A stretch of 64,000 nucleotides of DNA, from the NCBI RefSeq assembly GCF_900114995.1, contig NZ_FOUX01000005.1, forward strand, positions 496,001-560,000. Direction: 5' to 3'. The translations under genes and the position numbers were made by a program. Shown piece by piece: positions 18,601-26,674 of this stretch. The notes below the pieces were generated by a model that saw only the letters and a program-made list of their open reading frames with translations, was not told where the DNA came from and made no database searches. The DNA comes from Chitinophaga sp. YR627 (lineage in GTDB: Bacteria; Bacteroidota; Bacteroidia; Chitinophagales; Chitinophagaceae). Numbering within the stretch: position 1 is the stretch's first letter; each line of letters starts with the position of its first letter.

Positions 18601-19106
18601 GCGGAAAAAGCTATTCCCTTTATCCCTACAGATGCACCCACCAAAGGATTACCCAATGTATCAGTTACAGTTCCGCCAATGTTTGCAGGTACTTTAAGGG
18701 CTGTCTTCAACTGATCGGTTAACTGGTCCATCATGGATGGTCGTTTTATGGTCACCACAACAGACTTGTTCTCTATCGTATAATTCAATGGCTGTCCTTC
18801 AAATATCCTGACCAGTACGTCATTCAGATCAACGTTCTTTATATTGATCGAAATTGGCTTCGCGTTTTTAAGATCGCTACCGGTAAATAAAAAGTCATAC
18901 CCGGTCTGATTACTGATGTGATTAAATACATCCACCAACGGCGCGTTCTTTTCCGTCAGCGTGACCTTCTGTGCTAAGGAAGACGCACTTACATGCAACA
19001 TGACCGTGGCCAATAGGAGAATGGTAAGCTTCATGATCAGCAGGAGTTTGCGGGCAGCGGGGCACGAACGCACCCGCCCCGAATTTCCAGGGAAAAAATT
19101 GTACAT
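15648..19106 (-). CDS. SusC/RagA TonB-linked outer-membrane protein with STN signalling domain
   Basis: Outer-membrane TonB-dependent importer of 1152 residues. After the signal region (LLLATVMLHVSASSLAQ) comes an STN (secretin/TonB N-terminal) domain at about 50-120, which in this class contacts a FecR anti-sigma factor. Next are a carboxypeptidase-regulatory-like domain (about 140-220), the plug with the SusC signature region (ADIESISILKDAAAISIYGT), and a long beta-barrel ending in aromatic-rich strands (FGLNLKL). The ATG at 19106 gives a typical 25-residue basic lead before the hydrophobic core; Met25 is the alternative. The STN domain and the upstream FecR/sigma pair show cell-surface signalling. 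Substrate unknown; the downstream peptidase hints at peptides. Confidence 0.95.
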   Translation of the reverse strand: MYNFFPGNSGRVRSCPAARKLLLIMKLTILLLATVMLHVSASSLAQKVTLTEKNAPLVDVFNHISNQTGYDFLFTGSDLKNAKPISINIKNVDLNDVLVRIFEGQPLNYTIENKSVVVTIKRPSMMDQLTDQLKTALKVPANIGGTVTDTLGNPLVGASVGIKGIAFSAQTDSKGNFNIPNVPQGKYTLVATYIGYEKSEVTIVNNGADLRIGFMLRRGTSQLDQVQVIAYGTAFRRYNISSMATVTAEDIEKQPVTNPLLALQGQVPGLAVTATSGIPGSKVLVQIRGQNTLNLNPTNIPSKPYDQPLFIIDGVPFASQNNNVNQFASLVAAQSNPGGVAQSVGLSPFNNISPADIESISILKDAAAISIYGTQGSNGVILITTKKGKPGPTTFNLNVNTGFNSVGRPVKMLNTEQYLQLRKDAFAADQLTPSSNPTDYLAYAPDLTIFDQHKYTNWQKVIYGRNTSNVDVHGSLSGGSANNTFLISTGYNRSNYNYPGDFSDQRYTLHSNVTHRSKDYRLTVGLTTDFGYEQNNSAGFGGANDVVLQPNLPDLRTPSGSLNWNYQGVDLTSYQFYSSLKQPTHLENYNFNAAFNISYKVLNGLTISTNIGYNRNNTNEHSIEPGVSQNPSRINRQANFSTNNFQTINIEPQINYNRNIGKGSLSVLVGSTYKKNTSNSSYVTGQGYSNDNFLGSINGAPIVNAMDDANIYRYSAGFARLNYIYDNEFIFDLTGRRDGSSNFGPGNQFGNFGSVGAGWIFSQREIFKKIASVFSYGKISGSYGTSGSDGIKAYQYQALYKGFPPYLPNFQGINPSYPANLYNPDYSWALKKSLNISLDLGFFDNHLLFNTTYYRNREGDQLVDYPLPIQVGLPSVLGNLNATVQNKGFEFSINSTNIQRKNFSWRSNFNISFNRNKLLAFPDLASSSYANVYEIGQPTSIVYGYRYKGVNAKTGLFEFYAKDGTVTSNPIYGPASTGGDQVPVANQEIKYMGGFGNTFTWKQFSLYVFCQFASQNAPNYLAEIYNDNQLGFAYNQPVAVLDNYWKEAGDVKQLQRLGSSYSSAAIGTALKFSQSSGIYGDDTYLRVKTFSFSYQLPTAFLNKAHMKGAGIFVNAQNLLTFTNYKVGDPETPGSFSNFPVQRILAFGLNLKL

Positions 19107-19205
19107 TTGTTCAAAGTTGGTTTAATGCGCTTTGCCTTGCATTTTCGAAGATGGCTGAGGCTGAGCGCGGTTCTAAAATGTTAAACGTTTTGGTTGACCT
19201 TCTTA

Positions 19206-19235
19206 CATCCTGGTTGGCGCCGGGATGTTTTTTTT
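19206..19235 (+). terminator. Terminator-shaped hairpin between fecR-like and susC-like genes, plus-strand polarity
   Basis: CATCC (19206-19210) / GGATG (19223-19227) with GC-rich loop and eight T at 19228-19235. As an intrinsic terminator it points along the plus strand, against the operon. On the minus strand it has A rather than T after the stem. It may stop antisense transcription or be a folded part of the susC leader. Confidence 0.5.
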
Positions 19236-19254
19236 CAGGTATTTGGTTGATTCA

Positions 19255-20358
19255 TCATTTACTTAATACTGTTACCCTTCTTCCTTCTATTTTGAAGTAT
19301 ACTTTATCCGATCGTTCTAAAATCCGCAACACCTCACTGATGTTGCGCGAACGGGCCACACGGCCATAGAAAACTTCATTGGTGATTGTCCCTTCATATT
19401 TGACTTCTATATTATACCAGCGGGAAATCTGACGCATAATAGCATCGATGGATTCGCCATTGAAACGGAACAGCCCATCTTTCCATGCGGTTGCCTGGGT
19501 CAGATCAGCGTTCGATTCCGTAAGACGCTCTCCTGTGAAGATCGCCTGGCTACCTGGCGACAAAGTCGTTTCATGTCCGGCAGCATTTACTTTTACAGCC
19601 CCTTCGATCAACGTTGTACGGGCGTCAGGATCATCGGTATAGGCAGTAATGTTGAATGTAGTGCCAATATCTGTAATGAGCTGTCCCGGGGTTTTAATTT
19701 GTAGCGGAGCAGCTGCATTGTGCGTCACTTCTGCATATATCTCTCCACTGATTAATTCAATCTCTTCTTTCCTGTTTTTAGAAAAAGCCTCCGGATAGCG
19801 CAAGGTAGTGGCCGCATTCAACGTAATCCTGGTGCCATCAGAGAGCTTTACGGTATAAGGCCTTCCCCCCGCAGGGATCTCTATTGTATCATAGACAGCA
19901 GTGAATCCCCCATTCGTAGCATCATAAGCCAGCTGCTCTCCTGAAGATTTCGTTACCTGGGTCTGCTCGATCTTACCATTGGCCGTACTGTCCAGAAGAA
20001 TGATCTTACCGCCGGTTTTCAGAATGGCCATAGCAGAGAAAGGGGCAACATCCCTGTCCGCCTGATCAGGTTGATTTTTCCTATCGAGCAACAACCATGC
20101 ACTGACACTTAACACCGCTAATGCAGAAGCTGCCACCGCTATCCGTGGCCAGAGCCTGCTGTGTTTAGCAGGAATGATCGCCGGCTGTAATCTTGCCCAG
20201 ACTGCATCTGCATCTTCTACGAGTTCGGCTGATGAGTACTCGGCAGGATGTTGCTCCTGGTATTGAAGATACCAGGTCTCCAGAAAGGCTCTTTCCGCAT
20301 CGGTAGCTGTTCCGTTATGTATTCTTGCTAAAAGGTCTTTAAGTTCTTGTTCCTGCAT
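19255..20358 (-). CDS. FecR family anti-sigma factor
   Basis: 367-residue membrane protein that should hold and release the ECF sigma factor encoded upstream. The N-terminal cytoplasmic part (1-70) binds sigma, with one membrane segment at about 72-91 (RIAVAASALAVLSVSAWLLL). The periplasmic FecR beta domain (ELISGEIYAEVTHN, and TTFNITAYTDD) and a C-terminal DUF4974-type domain (ISRWYNIEVKYEG) contact the STN domain of SusC. Lies 77 bases after the sigma gene and 148 bases before susC, in the standard order for these Bacteroidota loci. Confidence 0.94.
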   Translation of the reverse strand: MQEQELKDLLARIHNGTATDAERAFLETWYLQYQEQHPAEYSSAELVEDADAVWARLQPAIIPAKHSRLWPRIAVAASALAVLSVSAWLLLDRKNQPDQADRDVAPFSAMAILKTGGKIILLDSTANGKIEQTQVTKSSGEQLAYDATNGGFTAVYDTIEIPAGGRPYTVKLSDGTRITLNAATTLRYPEAFSKNRKEEIELISGEIYAEVTHNAAAPLQIKTPGQLITDIGTTFNITAYTDDPDARTTLIEGAVKVNAAGHETTLSPGSQAIFTGERLTESNADLTQATAWKDGLFRFNGESIDAIMRQISRWYNIEVKYEGTITNEVFYGRVARSRNISEVLRILERSDKVYFKIEGRRVTVLSK

Positions 20359-20435
20359 AAGAGTAGGATATTGTCTCCTTAATATTAGAATGACAATTAA
20401 CTAAAGCGGAACAGGTAAGTAAAATGAAAAAAAAT

Positions 20436-21017
20436 TTATTTAGGGTAGATGATCCACAGCAGATAAGCGAAAAAGCCCAGTTTAATACGAAGTATCTTCA
20501 GGGCATTGGTGACGTGTTTACTGACAGTTTGCTCCGAAATATCCAGTTTTTCGGCTATTTCTTTATGACTAAGATGCTGTTTACGGCTGAGTTCGAAGAC
20601 CTCACGCATTTTAGGGGGTAATGCGGCAATCTCTTTTTCAATGAGCGCAATCAATTGATTTTCCCGGACCCGATGGTCCGTAATAGTTTGAGGTTGTTCA
20701 AGAAATTGCTGAATGGAATTAAAGTATTTCTCTTCTATCTTCTTATGCGTAATCTGATTTAATACAATGTTACGGGCAGACGTATAAAGGAAGCCCGCAA
20801 GACTACTCATGATCTGCAGCTGTTCCCTGTTGGCCCAAAGTTTCGCAAACACTTCGTGTACGATATCCTTTGCCTCTTCACGATTACCCGTCTTATTATA
20901 AGTATGGTTCAGTAAGACGAAAATATATCGGTTATAAATCTCAATATATGCCTGCTGGTCCCCCGACTTAAGTAAGTCCGCTAATTGCTGATCTGTAAAT
21001 TGCTGATATACATTCAC
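20436..21017 (-). CDS. ECF RNA polymerase sigma factor
   Basis: 193 residues with region 2 (AYIEIYNRYIFVLLNHTYNK, and EEAKDIVHEVFAKLWANRE) and region 4 with a helix-turn-helix (LSHKEIAEKLDISEQTVSKH). Belongs to the ECF group paired with FecR in Bacteroidota. Should direct transcription of the downstream susC-susD-thioredoxin-M16 genes when the SusC STN domain signals. First gene of the locus. Confidence 0.94.
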   Translation of the reverse strand: MNVYQQFTDQQLADLLKSGDQQAYIEIYNRYIFVLLNHTYNKTGNREEAKDIVHEVFAKLWANREQLQIMSSLAGFLYTSARNIVLNQITHKKIEEKYFNSIQQFLEQPQTITDHRVRENQLIALIEKEIAALPPKMREVFELSRKQHLSHKEIAEKLDISEQTVSKHVTNALKILRIKLGFFAYLLWIIYPK

Positions 21018-21144
21018 AACGGCAAAATTGTTTCTATAAAGTTAACAAAATAAAAAATCATTGTTAAATGTTAAGAATTATTTAGATACAATTAATACCA
21101 TTCCAAATTGAGGATCAATACATATAATAATATCGCCATAGGAC

Positions 21145-21455
21145 ATGAAACCTGTAGCTTTCAATTGCATTATCCCTGTATCGATTGGAGGGTTCATCTA
21201 TATTTGGGGAAGGGATGAGCATTTAAGAATGTTCAGCTGGAGAAAGCTCCCGGATCAGCAGACTTCCCAATGCTGGATTTCACCTCAGAATAACAGGGCG
21301 ACGGCATATACATCGTAAAAAGCTATGTTGACGCCCAAAATAGCTTCGGAGCAATAATCAGAATGCATTATGTAGCAAAACTGAAATACAACGGTGGTGA
21401 CTGGGCATCACAACTTAACTGGACATTGCTTGATCTTAAAACATCGGATCAATAA
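21145..21455 (+). pseudogene. Relic of a small membrane-anchored protein
   Basis: ATG at 21145 opens MKPVAFNCIIPVSIGGFIYI then WGRDEHLRMFSW, typical of a short N-terminal membrane anchor, and stops at 21316. From about 21296 another frame reads DGIYIVKSYVDAQNSFGAII and on to LLDLKTSDQ before TAA at 21453-21455, which looks like the C-terminal beta domain of a related protein. The middle seems to be deleted and the frame shifted. Family not named; the rest of the 470-base gap is AT-rich and holds the sigma-gene promoter side. Confidence 0.4.
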
Positions 21456-21490
21456 AAACATATAAATATGGTGCGATCACCTGCATATAT

Positions 21491-22357
21491 TTAACTGTTA
21501 AAGTCCTCGATTAATTCGTCGCTAAGCACACCGGTACAGATTTCCCTTACTTCACCTGTCATCGTGATCCTATAAAGATCATCAACAGTGATCTGCAGGG
21601 TCCCTCCTAACATCTTTATCGTAACGCGTTCGTCGATAAGCCCCTTTTTTCGCAATACACTTGCCACTGCACAGGAAGAGGTGCCGGAAGCCAATGTGAA
21701 GCCAGCGCCTCTTTCCCATATTAATATCTCAACTTCACTTCGGTTGATCACCTTCGCAAACTGCACATTGATCCGGTTGGGAAACATCTCATAGTTCTCC
21801 AATAATGGTCCATAATGCTTAATCTCTTCGATGACTAAATCATCCTTGAGTACGACGCAATGTGGATTACCGACTGAAACACAATTCACATAAAACGACT
21901 TACCCTCTATTGAAATAAGTGTATCATCGACCTGCTCTGATGCAAATTTCGTAGGTATCAACGCTGCATCAAAAATAGCCTTTCCCATTTCTACGGTAAC
22001 CGTATGCGCACGCTGGTTTCTTGTCTGTGCTATTTGCGCACTTACTATACCACCCTTCGTTTCGACAGTAAACGCTGTTTTAGTAACTACTCCGTAATCA
22101 AAAACATACTTACAGAAAATCCTTAACCCATTACCACTTTTCTCCGCCTCAGACCCATCGGGATTAAATATACGCAAACCAATATCTGCCGTTTCAGACC
22201 CACCCAATACCAGCACACCGTCTGAGCCTATACCAAAATTAACATTACAGATTCTCCGAATAGCCGCTGTAGTAAGCTCAAATCCAATATTTTGACTATC
22301 AATTACAATATACTCATTACCAAGTCCATGGATCTTAACAAAAGAATTCTTCTGCAT
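21491..22357 (-). CDS. Diaminopimelate epimerase homologue with both catalytic Cys replaced by Ser
   Basis: 288 residues of clear DapF fold: KIHGLGNEYIVID at the start, GSDGVLVL, NPDGSEAE and GNPHCVVL are all present. In true DapF two cysteines act as acid/base, in CGNG and in LACGTG. Here the first reads KSGNGLR (Ser74) and the second LASGTSSCA (Ser224); I checked both codons on the strand (AGT and TCC). A cofactor-free racemase of this type should be badly impaired with Ser at both places. So this is probably a paralogue with changed chemistry, not the lysine-pathway enzyme, although dapD lies in the same window. Transcribed alone. Start at 22357 aligns with the family N-terminus. Confidence 0.85.
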   Translation of the reverse strand: MQKNSFVKIHGLGNEYIVIDSQNIGFELTTAAIRRICNVNFGIGSDGVLVLGGSETADIGLRIFNPDGSEAEKSGNGLRIFCKYVFDYGVVTKTAFTVETKGGIVSAQIAQTRNQRAHTVTVEMGKAIFDAALIPTKFASEQVDDTLISIEGKSFYVNCVSVGNPHCVVLKDDLVIEEIKHYGPLLENYEMFPNRINVQFAKVINRSEVEILIWERGAGFTLASGTSSCAVASVLRKKGLIDERVTIKMLGGTLQITVDDLYRITMTGEVREICTGVLSDELIEDFNS

Positions 22358-22570
22358 TTACTAATTAATTTACTTCCTGGATAAATAACTAAAACGGGCA
22401 AGCTAACGACCAATAAGCCATTGAAAAAGCACGCCTTCATTGCCGGTTCAAAGATATAAATATATGGCATTTACATGCGGCATTAAATAAAATATGTAGC
22501 GCAATCAACCTCACCGGGAGCGGATATCTCCATCTTGCTTGGTAATGATCCGATTTTTTTGTAAAACCCA

Positions 22571-24217
22571 TTATAACTTCGACATTAACGCTTTCGCTTC
22601 TTTATACTGGTCATCCTGGGCATTAATGTACTCTTTATACCGCATTAGATTTCCCAGATACTGTTTGGACAATGTAGGGTTCGATGTCTGAAAATACCTG
22701 GCCAGCTTCATTAATGCATCGAACTTATACCCCTGCTCATCATAAGCATCTCCCTGCGCAAGCCTGGTAAAAAACTTAATGGCCTCCGCTGTGTGCTGTA
22801 GCTTTTCCTGTATTACGCCTGCGTAAAACAATGTTGCCGGATGCAAAGGCTGTCCGGCACGTACAAGGGCTTGGGAAATTGTAGCTGCAAAACGCGAAAC
22901 AGCACGATCTTCCAGCGTAGCGATCAAATCAAAGGCGGTAGGACTTTGCCAGATAGTATCTGCTGGAAAATGTTTAATTAAGAATTTCAACAGGTGCAAA
23001 CCTTCCGACTTTTGTACGGCTGTTGTCATCGGACTAAACAGGCTTACAGTTGCGCCTGCAAAAGCGGCTTCGATATATATCCTGGAATGGCTTGTCTTTA
23101 CCTGGCTTAAAATGTGCTCCTCTATACTTTTTAAGTTCCTGACAAACTGAACGGAATTGGATCGGGGTAAAATAAAATTTCGGATAAAAGAACAAACAAG
23201 CGGTGAATTAAGTGGGTTACCATAACCTAGTCTTGTCGATGCAGAGGGTATGTCACAGCTTGAAAGCAAAATCAAGGTCAGGTTCTTCGAAGGCACTTTA
23301 AGCAATAATGCAGCATCCGCATTTCCATAACCATATGCCCAATTCAAATCAATACCTTCAAAATTACACGTAAACCACCCCAGGCCATATGGACTACCAG
23401 GATAAAAAGGACCTGTTATTTTCTGATACCGCTGTTTTGAGATGAGTATCGCTGCATCCAATCCACCGGAGTATTTAACCAGGTCTGCCATACTGCTCAT
23501 CATGCCATATCCTGGTCCGCACTCCATTTTTGTTATGTCCATGGGTTGGACAATAAATCGCTGAAATATATGATCAAAACGATAAGAAGGCACCAGATAT
23601 TTTTTTAGTGCTGCATGTTCCGATTCAGCATACCTCACAAGTGTATGTGTCATCTTCAGGGGTTGCAGAATCCCACGCTCCACTTCTTTGGTAAAAGGAC
23701 GCGTCATGCTTTCAGTATCTGCCGGAGGATTGAGGGCTGCAAAAGCATTAAACACAACATTGTATTTGCCGCCATTATAGATAAAGTTAGTGCCCTCAGG
23801 TCTGCTTTCCGAGGTCTGACTAAGAATATGTGCAAGAGTCGTTTGCCTGGTCCAGCGATCTTTTGTAAAGTATTTGTTAGGAAATTTGTCCACCGGATCA
23901 GTGAGCGCAAAGCTTCCTTTTTCCTCCAGCTCTTGCATCACAACCGAAGTAAAGGATTTAGTCAGAGAAGCAATACCAAACATATGATCAGGGGTGATAG
24001 GCACATTGGTATCTGTTGCCGCCGAACCAATACTATGAAAGAAAATCAAACTATCACCTCTGGCGATACCTACCGCAAGCGTAGGTAAATTCAGCCATTG
24101 AGCGTATTGATCAACTTCCGTTCTAAAATCACCCCATGTTTGTGCTTTTACATTTTGTAAAACCAAAAGCAGTACACTGAATAAAAAAGTTCTAAAACCA
24201 GCCAATATAAAAAGCAA
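22571..24217 (-). CDS. Beta-lactamase/PBP4*-family serine hydrolase, exported
   Basis: 548 residues with a signal peptide ending near NVKAQ. The catalytic SxxK is Ser84-Leu-Thr-Lys87 (IASLTKSF). The usual YxN motif appears as the variant FIYNGGKYNVVF, and a GLGWF segment marks the later part of the fold (to about residue 340). The C-terminal 170 residues are helical and TPR-like. Could be an esterase, peptidase or D-aminopeptidase; the family is too broad to say. It starts 3 bases after the HxlR gene stop, so the two are surely one operon. The altered YxN may weaken penicillin-type activity. Confidence 0.85.
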   Translation of the reverse strand: MLFILAGFRTFLFSVLLLVLQNVKAQTWGDFRTEVDQYAQWLNLPTLAVGIARGDSLIFFHSIGSAATDTNVPITPDHMFGIASLTKSFTSVVMQELEEKGSFALTDPVDKFPNKYFTKDRWTRQTTLAHILSQTSESRPEGTNFIYNGGKYNVVFNAFAALNPPADTESMTRPFTKEVERGILQPLKMTHTLVRYAESEHAALKKYLVPSYRFDHIFQRFIVQPMDITKMECGPGYGMMSSMADLVKYSGGLDAAILISKQRYQKITGPFYPGSPYGLGWFTCNFEGIDLNWAYGYGNADAALLLKVPSKNLTLILLSSCDIPSASTRLGYGNPLNSPLVCSFIRNFILPRSNSVQFVRNLKSIEEHILSQVKTSHSRIYIEAAFAGATVSLFSPMTTAVQKSEGLHLLKFLIKHFPADTIWQSPTAFDLIATLEDRAVSRFAATISQALVRAGQPLHPATLFYAGVIQEKLQHTAEAIKFFTRLAQGDAYDEQGYKFDALMKLARYFQTSNPTLSKQYLGNLMRYKEYINAQDDQYKEAKALMSKL

Positions 24218-24220
24218 CGT

Positions 24221-24592
24221 TTACAAAACATCCATGAATTTAGGATCATTCTTCAATCCCTTTTCAAGATCCGCTCTGTGCTCCTCTCCCCATTTTTCCA
24301 TCACTATTATAAGCGGAACCAGGTCATTACCCAATTTAGTCAACTTATATTCAACTTTAGGCACTTTGGTATTATACACCTGTTTTTCCAAAAATCCATG
24401 ATTAACCAACTCTCCTAACTGCTTATCCAAAACACGGCGATCACCATGCTGGATTTGTTGCTGCAATTCACTGGGGCGCTGAAATCCCTGAGACACATAA
24501 TAAATAAGCATCAGTTTCCATTTACCATTCAATAATTCCTTGAAGAAATGTAAACCACAATTTGTTTGAATAGGTGTCTTTTTCTTATACAT
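24221..24592 (-). CDS. HxlR family winged-helix transcriptional regulator
   Basis: 123 residues with the HxlR pattern: LLNGKWKLMLIYYVSQG, then RPSELQQQI, then RVLDKQLGELVNHGFLE and the wing YNTKVPKVEYKLTKLG. A starting Cys (NCGLHF) is common in this family and can sense oxidants or electrophiles. Divergent from the EthD-like gene (108 bases) and immediately ahead of the serine hydrolase, so it probably controls one or both. Confidence 0.93.
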   Translation of the reverse strand: MYKKKTPIQTNCGLHFFKELLNGKWKLMLIYYVSQGFQRPSELQQQIQHGDRRVLDKQLGELVNHGFLEKQVYNTKVPKVEYKLTKLGNDLVPLIIVMEKWGEEHRADLEKGLKNDPKFMDVL

Positions 24593-24651
24593 GCAATTAA
24601 AAATTAGGTAAAAGAGGCATTAGTAAAAATACCCGCATAAAATTGTCCGGT

Positions 24652-24683
24652 ATTGTCAGTCGAACAGCTTGCAAATAGCTTTG
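24652..24683 (+). promoter_or_regulatory. Promoter of the EthD-like gene
   Basis: ATTG at 24652-24655, 20 bases, TAGCTTTG at 24676-24683 (exact TAnnTTTG). Predicts an untranslated leader of only about a dozen bases before the ATG at 24701, and argues against the in-frame TTG at 24653 as the start. Confidence 0.6.
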
Positions 24684-24700
24684 CATCTAAAATAAAGAAT

Positions 24701-25048
24701 ATGTTGAAGTTCACATTTTTAATCCGCCGGACTGATGGAATGAGTAAAGAAGCATTCATTAACTATCATCGGCAGCATCATGCTCCACTATTTATGTCTA
24801 TTCCAGAATCTCAAAAGTACGTCAAAAAATATGTGGTATCTCATCCGACTGAAATAGCTGGATTTCCGGTGCCTCAATATGACGGCATTACAGATATCTA
24901 CTTCTCTTCGATGGAAGATTTTAACACATTTTTCTCCAGTGAAAATTATAAGATAAAAGTCCATCCTGATGAAAGTAATTTTATCAATTTAAACGACGTG
25001 GTGAGTTTGGTGAGCGATGAAAAAGTAATGATCGACGTAACGACATGA
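24701..25048 (+). CDS. EthD-like dimeric alpha-beta barrel protein
   Basis: 115 residues. MLKFTFLIRRTDGMSKEAFI followed by NYHRQHHAPLF is the EthD/DABB pattern (a beta strand, then a helix with a conserved His-rich turn). Members are small cytoplasmic proteins, some acting in degradation of ethers or in polyketide cyclisation; function here is unknown. Divergent from the HxlR regulator, a pairing common for HxlR-controlled detoxification genes. A hairpin follows. Confidence 0.8.
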   Translation: MLKFTFLIRRTDGMSKEAFINYHRQHHAPLFMSIPESQKYVKKYVVSHPTEIAGFPVPQYDGITDIYFSSMEDFNTFFSSENYKIKVHPDESNFINLNDVVSLVSDEKVMIDVTT

Positions 25049-25075
25049 TAATCACTAAAACACCAAAGAATAGGC

Positions 25076-25099
25076 AGGCCGGAGATAATATCCCGGCCT
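25076..25099 (+). terminator. Hairpin after the EthD-like gene
   Basis: AGGCCGG (25076-25082) / CCGGCCT (25093-25099) with GAT/ATC inside; no T run, so termination strength is uncertain. Confidence 0.5.
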
Positions 25100-25184
25100 A
25101 CTTATCTGTATATTCTTACTACATGGCCGGGTCAATAAATATTTAAAATCAATTATATTACAGACAGGATTTCACCCCTATTTT

Positions 25185-26087
25185 ATGATAAAAGCAACTA
25201 TTATCCTGTTATTCCTCTCTTGCTCCGTTGCCGGACAAGTAATCCCTATCAGCGATCACTATCACCTGGAAATAAAAAAAAGTAATGATCTTACTGATTA
25301 TATAGACATTACTGTTTACTCCAAAGACCAGTCTCCCCTGATACATGAATCAATAGAAAAACCTCCGTCTTTTGATACAAATCACCTGTTCATATATCAG
25401 GACTATAACTTCGATGGTCATAAGGACCTTGCGATTTATACCGGCCCTTCCAATTGTAACGAAGGCAACAGCTACAATATTTATCTCTGGCAAGAGGACA
25501 AATTTAATTATCATGACGCCCTGTCCGACCTGATTAATCAACATTGCGAACCTATTGAAATAGATACACAGCGACAACGCCTGAAGACAAAGCTGTTAAG
25601 TAACTGCTGTTCACTTGAATCGGAATTTGCGATAGTAGATAACAAACTGGTTGAAATGGCATCTGTGATGCATTATTATAACAATATAGAAACCCCTTTC
25701 CTATATACAGTAACGACAACAAAGTATAACAAAGGAAAAAAATCTGAGACAGAAGAGCGATATTTTCAGGGAGATAAGCTTTACTCATTCTCATTGGCAA
25801 ATAATAAAAAACAGGTGGTTTTCGTTGACTATGATTCCACACTTTATTATGCTTTCCTCACTAATGATGAGCATATTGAAATGTACTATCCGCGAAACCA
25901 GGGCGACTTTACCATCAAAAACAAAGTGATAACATTTAAGAACGACAATGTTATCTATGAAATTTCACCCTCTCGCGTACTGGTAAAGATGAATGGCCAT
26001 GTATATATTATGGCGGGAGATAAGACCACGGTACAGGGGAATTGGGAAGATCTAAGAAATTTTAAAAATGTTCACATACTTGACTAA
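25185..26087 (+). CDS. Secreted XAC2610-like hypothetical protein
   Basis: 300 residues with a signal peptide (MIKATIILLFLSCSVAGQ). Residues 73-85, DYNFDGHKDLAIY, form the Asp-rich FG-GAP-like loop typical of XAC2610-related proteins of Bacteroidota, a beta-rich calcium-binding-type turn. The remainder is beta-rich without recognised catalytic residues; several cysteines (near CNEGN, HCEPI, CCSLE) could form periplasmic disulfides. Stands alone. Function unknown. Confidence 0.7.
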   Translation: MIKATIILLFLSCSVAGQVIPISDHYHLEIKKSNDLTDYIDITVYSKDQSPLIHESIEKPPSFDTNHLFIYQDYNFDGHKDLAIYTGPSNCNEGNSYNIYLWQEDKFNYHDALSDLINQHCEPIEIDTQRQRLKTKLLSNCCSLESEFAIVDNKLVEMASVMHYYNNIETPFLYTVTTTKYNKGKKSETEERYFQGDKLYSFSLANNKKQVVFVDYDSTLYYAFLTNDEHIEMYYPRNQGDFTIKNKVITFKNDNVIYEISPSRVLVKMNGHVYIMAGDKTTVQGNWEDLRNFKNVHILD

Positions 26088-26211
26088 CTAACATGACAGC
26101 AAACCATTCGGCATAAGTATATTATCACCACAGATAGTCCTGCGTATGCACATTAACCCTACTCCAATGAGGTCATTGGCAGCAGTAATCCATAAAACCT
26201 TATTTCATCAG

Positions 26212-26421
26212 TTAGTGATGAGTCTGCGGGTGTAACAACTTGAAAAGCTCCTGCTGCAGATCCTCGTTTTTGAATTTATTCAATTGCGCTGTTTCAATCT
26301 CGTAAAAACCTGTCTTTTTACCTAAAGTTCCAATAACGAAGGAATGTCCGGCTTGTGCTGGTTCGCCGGTTTCGGGGTGCTTTTTAGAAAGCGTTACAAC
26401 AACATCTTTGAATTTAGACAT
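26212..26421 (-). CDS. Small hypothetical protein, 69 residues
   Basis: Starts MSKFKDVVVTLSKKHPETGE and ends in a His-rich tail (LLHPQTHH). Basic at the N-terminus, with a beta-hairpin-like middle (SFVIGTLGKKTGFYEIE) and a C-terminal helix. No signal or membrane segment. Coding pattern and own upstream AT-rich region support a real gene; family not recognised. Confidence 0.6.
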   Translation of the reverse strand: MSKFKDVVVTLSKKHPETGEPAQAGHSFVIGTLGKKTGFYEIETAQLNKFKNEDLQQELFKLLHPQTHH

Positions 26422-26601
26422 ACTATAAATATAACGTAAAATCAGACATCCCGATTGATTTACAAGGTTTTATTTGAATCCAAATTATCCTTCTGTCAGA
26501 CATGTAGTTTATGTTCCATATCTCGGTTTTTCCCTCAATCTGCTATTTCAGATAATCCCCCCGCACTATTGCGTCCAATTAATCTTAAGAAAACCATAAT
26601 A

Positions 26602-26634
26602 CAAACGCCGGAGATATAATACCTCCGGCGTTTG
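26602..26634. terminator. Bidirectional terminator hairpin
   Basis: CAAACGCCGGAG (26602-26613) / CTCCGGCGTTTG (26623-26634). Shares its stem with the hairpins at 6084-6112 and 8405-8441. Serves the minus-strand 751-residue gene that ends at 26675. Confidence 0.75.
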
Positions 26635-26674
26635 CCTGTTTTTAATGCTTTATCAGGAACAATAAATAACCCTA

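Noticed and set aside
24653..24700. TTG start extending the EthD-like protein by 16 residues
   Set aside because: Falls on the -33/-7 promoter; the ATG at 24701 starts the family pattern exactly.
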